From Gemmatimonadaceae bacterium (GTDB lineage: Bacteria; Gemmatimonadota; Gemmatimonadetes; Gemmatimonadales; Gemmatimonadaceae), in assembly GCA_014378185.1 (NCBI GenBank), contig JACMOE010000710.1, positions 1 through 11,531 of the forward strand: 11,531 bases of DNA, given 5' to 3'. How positions within the stretch are numbered: position 1 is the stretch's first letter; each line of letters starts with the position of its first letter. Below, in pieces: positions 6,594 to 11,531 of the stretch. A program made the translations under genes and the position numbers. The notes beneath the pieces are model-generated. The model searched no databases and had not been told where the DNA came from. It was given only the letters and a program-made list of their open reading frames with translations.

Positions 6594-7942
6594 CCGGACA
6601 GGCGCTCCGTCAGATAGCCCATCAGGGCGTCCGCCGAGATGCGGTCCTGCTTGAGCGTATCGCGGTCGCGAACCGTCACGGTGCCGTCCTTCACGGACTC
6701 CGTGTCCACGGTGATACAGAACGGCGTACCCACTTCGTCCTGGCGACGATAGCGCTTGCCGATGCTGCCCGTTTCGTCGTAGTCCACCGGGAAATGTGGA
6801 CGCAACGCGCTCGCGATGCGATGCGCCATGTCCGGCATGCCCTCCTTCTTGGTGAGCGCGAACACCGCGGCCTTGATGGGCGCGAGCGACGGATGCAACC
6901 GCAACACGGTGCGGCCTTCGTCTTCGCCCTCCACCGTTTCCTCACGGTACGCATTCACCAGCGCGGCCAGCGTGGTGCGATCTGCGCCCACCGACGTCTC
7001 GATCACGTACGGCAGGTAGCGCTTGTTGTTCGGCTGGTCGAAGTACTCCAGCTTCTTGCCGGAGAATTCCTGGTGCCGTCCGAGATCGAAGTCGCCCCGA
7101 TTGTGGATGCCCTCGATTTCCTGGAAGCCGAGTGTGCCGCCAAAGTCGAACTCGATGTCGAACGCGGCGCGCGCGTAGTGCGCCAGCTCGGGACCAGTGT
7201 GCTCATGATAGCGCAGTCGTTGGGGCGAAAGCCCCAATGACTGGTGCCACGCCATGCGCTCGGCCTTCCAGTACTCGAACCACACCATGTCCTGTCCCGG
7301 CTCGACGAAGAACTGCATCTCCATCTGCTCGAACTCACGCGTGCGGAAGATGAAGTTCCCCGGCGTGATCTCGTTGCGGAACGCCTTGCCGATCTGCGCG
7401 ATGCCGAACGGCACCTTCTGCCGCGTGCTGCCCTGCACGTTCAGGAAGTTCACGAAGATGCCCTGCGCCGTCTCGGGGCGCAGGTACACCGTGGACGCAC
7501 TCTCCTCCACGGGCCCCATGAACGTCTTGAACATGAGGTTGAACATGCGCGGTTCGGTGAGCTGGCATTGCTCCGCCTCGCCGGGTCGCTTGCTCGGCTT
7601 CTGCAAACAGCGAGCGTCCTCGAGCTTGTCAGCACGGAAACGACCCTTGCACGTCTTGCAGTCCACCAACGGGTCCGTGAAGCCGGCAATGTGACCGCTC
7701 GCTTCCCACGTCCTGGGATGCATGAGGATGGCCGCGTCCAGGCCTTCGACGTCGTCACGCATGCGGACCATGGCCTTCCACCACTGGTCCTTCAGGTTCT
7801 TCTTCAACTCCACGCCGAGGGGACCGTAATCCCAGACGGAGCCGGTGCCGCCGTAAATCTCGGAGCTCTGGAAGATGAAGCCGCGTCGCTTGGACAGCGA
7901 CACGAGCTTGTCCATCACATCGGGTTGGGTGCTGGCGGGCAT
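6590..7942 (-). CDS. glyQS: Glycine--tRNA ligase, single-chain (dimeric, class II) type
   Basis: This enzyme charges tRNA-Gly with glycine using ATP. It is the homodimeric class IIa type (about 450 residues), not the alpha2-beta2 form common in Proteobacteria. Landmarks from the ATG at 7942 are FIFQSSEIYGG (22-32), motif 1 region WDYGPLGVELK (37-47), RPETAQGIF (155-163), motif 2 GKAFRNEITP to FRTREFEQME (185-208), and motif 3 with GADRTTLAAL (319-328). The C-terminal anticodon-binding domain starts near LAPIKAAVF. Four cysteines (95, 98, 112 and 126; CKTC, then two single Cys) sit in the insertion after GFTDPLVD and could bind zinc. A TTG at 7975, 10 bases after the reductase stop, would add 11 residues; ATG 7942 was preferred. 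Nothing suggests a T-box leader. It lies between the YpdA-like reductase and the peptidase in one operon. Confidence 0.97.
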   Translation of the reverse strand: MPASTQPDVMDKLVSLSKRRGFIFQSSEIYGGTGSVWDYGPLGVELKKNLKDQWWKAMVRMRDDVEGLDAAILMHPRTWEASGHIAGFTDPLVDCKTCKGRFRADKLEDARCLQKPSKRPGEAEQCQLTEPRMFNLMFKTFMGPVEESASTVYLRPETAQGIFVNFLNVQGSTRQKVPFGIAQIGKAFRNEITPGNFIFRTREFEQMEMQFFVEPGQDMVWFEYWKAERMAWHQSLGLSPQRLRYHEHTGPELAHYARAAFDIEFDFGGTLGFQEIEGIHNRGDFDLGRHQEFSGKKLEYFDQPNNKRYLPYVIETSVGADRTTLAALVNAYREETVEGEDEGRTVLRLHPSLAPIKAAVFALTKKEGMPDMAHRIASALRPHFPVDYDETGSIGKRYRRQDEVGTPFCITVDTESVKDGTVTVRDRDTLKQDRISADALMGYLTERLSG

Positions 7943-7984
7943 CGGGCGATCGAAAAGGGGCGTGAGGTTGTCCAAAAAACCTAC

Positions 7985-8995
7985 TCAGGTATCGAGCTCG
8001 GCGCTCAGGAGCGGTGGCGGCGGCGTGGGCCTGCCAAGGAGCCGCGCCACGATCTTGTCCCCGTGAAAACGACCGTTCTCGATGAACACCTTGTTGGCAT
8101 CGAACCCAGCCACCACCACGCCCGCAATGAACAAACCGGGCAGGACGGTCTCGAGGGTATCCTCGTCATGCTCGGGTACGCCCGTGACGGGATCAATCGG
8201 AACTCCCGCGTCGCGCAGCAACTCGGTGTTGGGGGCAAAGCCTGTCATGACGTAGACGAAGCGAGCAGTGATACGCTCCTCCCCATCCATCGTCGCGAGC
8301 GTCACGGCACCGGGCTCTATGCTGGCCACACGACTGTTCCATCGCAGCGCGATCGCCCCCTCCTTCGCTCGGTTCTGGACGTCTGGCAACACCCACGGCT
8401 TGATGCGCTTGTCGAAATCGGGACCGAAGTGCACCAGTGTCACGCGTGCTCCAGCGCGCCACAGGTCCAGCGCAGCTTCCGCCGCGGAATTGCCTCCGCC
8501 CACCACAACGACGTCCTGGTCGAATGCGTCGTGCCCTTCGCGATACACATGCCGCACATGCGGCAGGTTTTCGCCAGGCACGCGCAGGTAGTTGGGCGAG
8601 CCGAAGTACCCCGTCGCCACCACCACCGATCGCGCGTGCGTCGTGCGCTCGACCCCATCCGCCGTGACCGAATGCACGGCCCATCCCTCGGGTGACCGCT
8701 CCAGGCGCCCGACACGCTCGTACTGCCGCACATCCAGCCGGAAGTGCCGCACGATGGCGCGGTAGTACGACAGCCCGTCGCGGCGCGACGGCTTGTCCGC
8801 GGATACCACGAACGGAATACCCCCGAGCGACAGCTTCTCCGCCGTGGAAAAGAAACTCACGTAATACGGATATTGCGTGATCGTGCTCACCACGGAGCCC
8901 GCGTCGAGCACCACGGCCGAGAGTCCGGCGCGTTGCGCCGAGATGGCGGCGCCGAGGCCACAGGGCCCCGCGCCCACGATGAGGACGTCAAGCAT
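7985..8995 (-). CDS. ypdA: YpdA-family FAD-dependent reductase (putative bacillithiol disulfide reductase)
   Basis: This is a 336-residue two-dinucleotide-fold flavoprotein. It has an N-terminal FAD motif VGAGPCGLGAA with Cys12, followed by SFFSTAEKLSLG, LSYYRAIV, VVATGYFGSPNY and VPGENLPHV. A second NAD(P)H motif VVGGGNSAAEAALDL comes next, then IKPWVLP, MTGFAP and the C-terminal FIAGVVVAGFDANKVFIENGRFHG. Nearly every block matches Bacillus YpdA as I recall it. The Cys in GPCG is the one reported as needed for bacillithiol disulfide reduction. It has no CxxC, unlike thioredoxin reductase. Function by family: it recycles oxidised bacillithiol with NADPH in the cytoplasm. No bshA, bshB or bshC is in the window, so the thiol cofactor is inferred. 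Start: ATG 8995; GTG 9001 is two codons upstream. It follows purA by about 18-24 bases. The Pro-rich C-terminal tail (GRPTPPPPLLSAELDT) is unusual for the family. Confidence 0.9.
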   Translation of the reverse strand: MLDVLIVGAGPCGLGAAISAQRAGLSAVVLDAGSVVSTITQYPYYVSFFSTAEKLSLGGIPFVVSADKPSRRDGLSYYRAIVRHFRLDVRQYERVGRLERSPEGWAVHSVTADGVERTTHARSVVVATGYFGSPNYLRVPGENLPHVRHVYREGHDAFDQDVVVVGGGNSAAEAALDLWRAGARVTLVHFGPDFDKRIKPWVLPDVQNRAKEGAIALRWNSRVASIEPGAVTLATMDGEERITARFVYVMTGFAPNTELLRDAGVPIDPVTGVPEHDEDTLETVLPGLFIAGVVVAGFDANKVFIENGRFHGDKIVARLLGRPTPPPPLLSAELDT

Positions 8996-9019
8996 GGCCA
9001 CGACGCATGAGTTCCACGA

Positions 9020-10300
9020 TCACAATCCGATGATCTGGTCGCGCCTGGTGCCCACGCTCACGTACGTGATCGGCGCCTCGCACAATGCCTCGATGCGATC
9101 GAGGTACGCACGCGCTGCCGACGGCAGGTCCGCCAGCGTGCGCGCCGCGGCAGTCGAGCTCCGCCACCCCGCGAACGTCTCGTACGTCGGCACCACCTTC
9201 TCCAGCGCAAGAAGATCGCTGGGAAACTCGTCGTGCAGTTCGCCGTCCACCTCGTACCCCGTGCAGATCTTCAATTCGGGCAGCGTGTCCAGCACATCCA
9301 GCTTCGTGACGGCAAGATCGCTGAGCCCGTTCACGCGCGTGGCATACTTCACCACGAGCGCGTCGAACCATCCGCAGCGCCGCGCGCGACCCGTGGTTGC
9401 GCCGAACTCGTTGCCCAGTGCGCGCACCTCGCTCTGGAGTGGTTCCGTGAACTCGGTGGGGAGCGGACCATTGCCAACGCGCGTCGTGTACGCCTTCACC
9501 ACGCCGAGCACGCGGTCGATGGCCGTTGGGCCAATGCCGACGCCAACCGACGCCCCGCCCGCCGTGGTGTTGCTCGACGTCACGGAGGGATAGGTGCCGT
9601 GATCGATGTCCAGCAACGATCCCTGCGCGCCCTCCAGCAGCACCGCGGCCTTCGCCTTCACGGCGCGATGCACCGTGAGCCCCACGTCATCTGCCAGCGG
9701 CAACAAGCGCAGTGCAAGCCGCTCGAGTTGCGCCACCACCGCGTCCACGTCGATCACCTGGTCGGACCCATAGGCCGCGAGGCGGCGCTGCGCACTCTCG
9801 GCGCCCTTCGCCACCACCTCGCGCAACCGTGCCGGGTGGCGCAGGTCCAGCACGCGCACGCCGCGTCGCGCAATCTTGTCCTCGTACGCCGGCCCGATCC
9901 CCCGCCCCGTGGTACCGATCGCCTTGCTCGACGCACTCACCCCATCCACCAATTTGTGGTACGGCAGCACGAGGTGCGCGCGGTCGCTCACGTACAGCCG
10001 CCCCTCCACGTCCACGCCCGCCTTCACCAGCCCGTCGATCTCATCGAACAGCGTGTCCGGATCGAGCACTACCCCATTGCCGATGGCACAGCGCACGCCA
10101 GGATGCAGGATGCCGCTGGGAATCTGGTGCAGCACAAACGTGCGATCGCCGAGATCGACCGTATGACCCGCGTTTGCACCCCCCTGATAGCGCACCACCC
10201 AATCGGCGCGCTCCGCCAGCACATCCACGAGCTTCCCCTTGCCTTCATCGCCCCACTGTGCGCCGACAACGACAACCACGTGTGATTCCGGACCGAACAT
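9020..10300 (-). CDS. purA: Adenylosuccinate synthetase
   Basis: The enzyme joins IMP and aspartate using GTP to give adenylosuccinate, the first committed step from IMP to AMP. From the ATG at 10300 the protein has 426 residues, the usual size. Visible motifs are the GTP loop and signature QWGDEGKGK (15-23) with catalytic Asp18, GANAGHTV with His46, GTTGRGIGPAYEDK (129-142), LLEGAQGSLLDIDHGTYPSVTSSN (221-244 region), TRVGNGPLPTE (273-283) and GWFD (310-313). All are intact. The start at 10300 is favoured by GGGAG four bases before the ATG. An ATG at 10324 and a TTG at 10333 are in frame, but they sit on the end of the terminator hairpin and have no ribosome site. It is the first gene of the purA-ypdA-glyQS-peptidase operon, with a candidate promoter at 10367-10394. 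Confidence 0.97.
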   Translation of the reverse strand: MFGPESHVVVVVGAQWGDEGKGKLVDVLAERADWVVRYQGGANAGHTVDLGDRTFVLHQIPSGILHPGVRCAIGNGVVLDPDTLFDEIDGLVKAGVDVEGRLYVSDRAHLVLPYHKLVDGVSASSKAIGTTGRGIGPAYEDKIARRGVRVLDLRHPARLREVVAKGAESAQRRLAAYGSDQVIDVDAVVAQLERLALRLLPLADDVGLTVHRAVKAKAAVLLEGAQGSLLDIDHGTYPSVTSSNTTAGGASVGVGIGPTAIDRVLGVVKAYTTRVGNGPLPTEFTEPLQSEVRALGNEFGATTGRARRCGWFDALVVKYATRVNGLSDLAVTKLDVLDTLPELKICTGYEVDGELHDEFPSDLLALEKVVPTYETFAGWRSSTAAARTLADLPSAARAYLDRIEALCEAPITYVSVGTRRDQIIGL

Positions 10301-10331
10301 GTTGCTCCCGAGCGGTTTGGCCATGGCCAAC

Positions 10332-10361
10332 AAAAAACGCCCCGCTGGTGCGCGGGGCGTT
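10332..10361 (-). terminator. Intrinsic terminator after DUF456 / 5' hairpin of purA
   Basis: On the minus strand AACGCCCCGC, loop GCACCA, GCGGGGCGTT forms a perfect 10-base-pair stem, followed by TTTT (six T in all from the stem end). This is a textbook rho-independent terminator for leftward transcripts coming from the DUF456 gene. It has no T-run on the plus strand. It ends about 30 bases before the purA ATG. Confidence 0.9.
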
Positions 10362-10366
10362 GGTCA

Positions 10367-10394
10367 AATCTATCGAACCGCAGGTCGAAGTCAA
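10367..10394 (-). promoter_or_regulatory. Candidate sigma-70 promoter of the purA operon
   Basis: The -35 is TTGACT (10389-10394, 5 of 6 to consensus) and the -10 is TAGATT (10367-10372, 4 of 6), with a 16-base spacer. It starts about 20 bases after the DUF456 stop. Transcription would begin near 10360, at the first stem base of the terminator hairpin, so the hairpin would form the 5' end of the purA message. Confidence 0.55.
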
Positions 10395-10414
10395 TTTTCG
10401 CTGCCCACCAACCC

Positions 10415-10903
10415 TCAGACCATGGCGGCCAACAGGATCCACGCCGCCATCCCCACGCCGATGCCCACCTTCATCGCCGCGGCCAGCACCCGTCCGATCA
10501 ACGCCCCCGTGGCCACGCGGGTGGAGGTACCGCCCCCGCTCCCTCCCGACATCTCGAACACGAACGCCCCCACGAATGCCCCAACGAATGCGCCCACCAC
10601 GGAGCCCACGATCGGCACAGGAACGCCCATGATCGCGCCCACCATGCCGCCGATCACCGCGCCCCAGCTTGCCCGCCGCGATCCGCCATACTTGCGCGTG
10701 TACTTCGCCGTCAACGTGAATTCGATCACCTCCGCCACGATCGCCAGCGCCGTCACCACCAGCACGGTGAACAGGCCAATCGTGCCCGGAACGAGAATGG
10801 AGTAGCCCAGCGCCGCCGCTGCCAGAATCCACGTGCCCGGCAGGCCGAACGGAATCATCAGCAGACCCAGGAACAAGACGCTGGCGAGCAGAAGCACATT
10901 CAT
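10415..10903 (-). CDS. DUF456 family small membrane protein
   Basis: This is a 162-residue integral membrane protein of unknown function. It fits DUF456: an N-terminal hydrophobic helix, a GLPGTWILAAAALGYSI block, a second hydrophobic segment (about 43-60), the amphipathic charged stretch EFTLTAKYTRKYGGSRRASWGA (about 61-82 region), then the Gly-rich GGMVGAIMGVPVPIVGSVVGAFVGAF segment and a last hydrophobic helix (about 137-162). Glycine spacing (GAFV repeated) suggests tight helix packing. About four to five membrane segments are likely. The ATG overlaps the stop of the M28-type peptidase (ATGA at 10900-10903) and a GGAGG lies about 10 bases ahead, so the two genes are coupled. A terminator follows its stop by about 50 bases. 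No molecular role is known to me. Confidence 0.9.
   Translation of the reverse strand: MNVLLLASVLFLGLLMIPFGLPGTWILAAAALGYSILVPGTIGLFTVLVVTALAIVAEVIEFTLTAKYTRKYGGSRRASWGAVIGGMVGAIMGVPVPIVGSVVGAFVGAFVGAFVFEMSGGSGGGTSTRVATGALIGRVLAAAMKVGIGVGMAAWILLAAMV
10560..10595. repeat. Three 12-base tandem repeats inside the DUF456 gene
   Basis: The units acgaacgccccc, acgaatgcccca and acgaatgcgccc are adjacent and in frame, and encode GAFV units on the minus strand. They form a glycine-zipper-like helix. In-frame copy change by slippage would add or remove one helical turn. Confidence 0.6.
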
Positions 10904-11531
10904 GTGGCGAGCGCCTCCGCGGCGCGGGCAAGTATTCCGGCAACCGCGTCGATCGCCGTGCCGCGCAGTGCGGCGAGTGAGTCACGCGACGTATGCACCC
11001 GGCCCAGCGTGCCCAGCGAGCCGTGACTCACGGTCACGGCCTGCCAGCCCGCCTCCGCCAACGCCGTCGAATCGGTGAGCAGCCCGAGTGGCATGCGGCG
11101 AACGCGCGGCCGCATACGCGCCGGCGCGGCCGCGCCAATCGCAGCCACCACGTGGTGCGGTGCGCGTTGGTTGTACATGATCACGAGCGTCCCCTCATCG
11201 TCCACTCCGTCGCAGTTCAGCGCGGTTCCCGTGTCATGCCCAGCTGCCCAGGCCCGCGCACCCGCAAGCCCCAGCTCTTCAGCGCCGGGCAATAGTACAC
11301 CGCACGGCACGTGGTGACCCACCAGCGCCGCGGCAGTGAGGACGGCAGCCACTCCCGACGCATTGTCCACCGCACCGTCGGATCGCGCGCCCACCACGCT
11401 CGCCATCACCGGCAATGCACCAGCCGCGCCGGCGCACAATGCTACCCACCACAGCGTACGTGGTGCAGTGCCACCAGGTGTCAGCAGCAGGGCGACCACC
11501 ACGAGTACGAGTGCCACAGCCAGGAGCACGA
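10900..11531 (-). CDS. M28-type aminopeptidase-like membrane protein (partial, N-terminus off the right edge)
   Basis: About 210 residues are visible and the frame is open to the window end. A hydrophobic start (two likely membrane segments, about residues 1-17 and 26-46 counted from 11529) is followed by M28 metallopeptidase landmarks: DGAVDNASGVAAVL with zinc-ligand Asp55, GAEELGLAGARAW with the Glu84-Glu85 pair, NCDGVDDEG with Asp107, and RVHTSRDSL with His179. The family's first zinc ligand, in a His-x-Asp motif normally just before the DN motif, is not in the visible part; the local sequence there is GARSDG. I recall M28 proteins in which a membrane segment is inserted between His-x-Asp and DN, so the missing His probably lies outside the window. 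A degenerate site is the alternative. The GTG at 11529 is unlikely to be the real start. It overlaps DUF456 by 4 bases. Confidence 0.85.
   Translation of the reverse strand, partial: VLLAVALVLVVVALLLTPGGTAPRTLWWVALCAGAAGALPVMASVVGARSDGAVDNASGVAAVLTAAALVGHHVPCGVLLPGAEELGLAGARAWAAGHDTGTALNCDGVDDEGTLVIMYNQRAPHHVVAAIGAAAPARMRPRVRRMPLGLLTDSTALAEAGWQAVTVSHGSLGTLGRVHTSRDSLAALRGTAIDAVAGILARAAEALAT

Noticed and set aside
7244..8695. 483-residue open frame on the plus strand opposite glyQS and ypdA
   Set aside because: It mirrors two genes with complete family motifs. The His/Arg/Leu-rich composition is typical of antisense frames in GC-rich DNA.
9233..10285. 350-residue plus-strand frame opposite purA
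   Set aside because: It is antisense to a fully conserved purA and no motif is recognisable.
1..11531. tRNA/rRNA genes, CRISPR arrays, phage or transposase genes, T-box or purine riboswitch
   Set aside because: None was seen. No spaced direct repeats, no cloverleaf-like ends and no integrase or transposase motifs are present, and the purA leader is too short for a riboswitch.

Overview
The window is high-GC chromosomal DNA from a free-living bacterium. It holds ten protein genes at very high coding density and no RNA genes, prophage, insertion sequence or CRISPR array. The gene style (GC-rich third positions, few Shine-Dalgarno sites, the types of housekeeping proteins) fits Gemmatimonadota or a similar high-GC environmental lineage. 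That assignment is an impression, because no taxonomic marker such as rRNA is present. All genes but one are read leftward, on the minus strand.

From right to left in transcription order: (i) the end of an M28-type membrane peptidase overlaps a DUF456 membrane protein by 4 bases. (ii) A strong intrinsic terminator follows, with a good sigma-70-like promoter placed just in front of it. (iii) A tight housekeeping operon comes next: adenylosuccinate synthetase (purA), a YpdA-type FAD disulfide reductase, glycyl-tRNA synthetase, and an HEXXH metallopeptidase whose start overlaps the synthetase stop. (iv) The single plus-strand gene, a 3-hydroxyisobutyrate-dehydrogenase-like reductase, ends tail-to-tail with the peptidase. 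(v) A 275-base divergent gap follows, carrying a REP/MITE-like palindromic element of about 116 bases. (vi) A short-chain dehydrogenase comes next, then a soluble GAF-domain histidine kinase with no response regulator beside it. (vii) A compact three-gene cassette closes the window: a small unknown protein, a small protein that looks like a ubiquitin-fold (beta-grasp) protein, and a MoxR AAA+ ATPase that runs off the left edge.

The most promising unusual locus is cassette (vii). Its first two genes overlap by ATGA, and the ubiquitin-like gene runs into the start region of the ATPase. This suggests a small adaptor or scaffold made together with a MoxR chaperone-like ATPase. The next best are the promoter-terminator arrangement at purA, the structured intergenic repeat at 3988-4103, and the YpdA homologue inside a purine/tRNA-charging operon, which implies bacillithiol-type thiol chemistry in the host. 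Each of these is inferred from reading the sequence alone.
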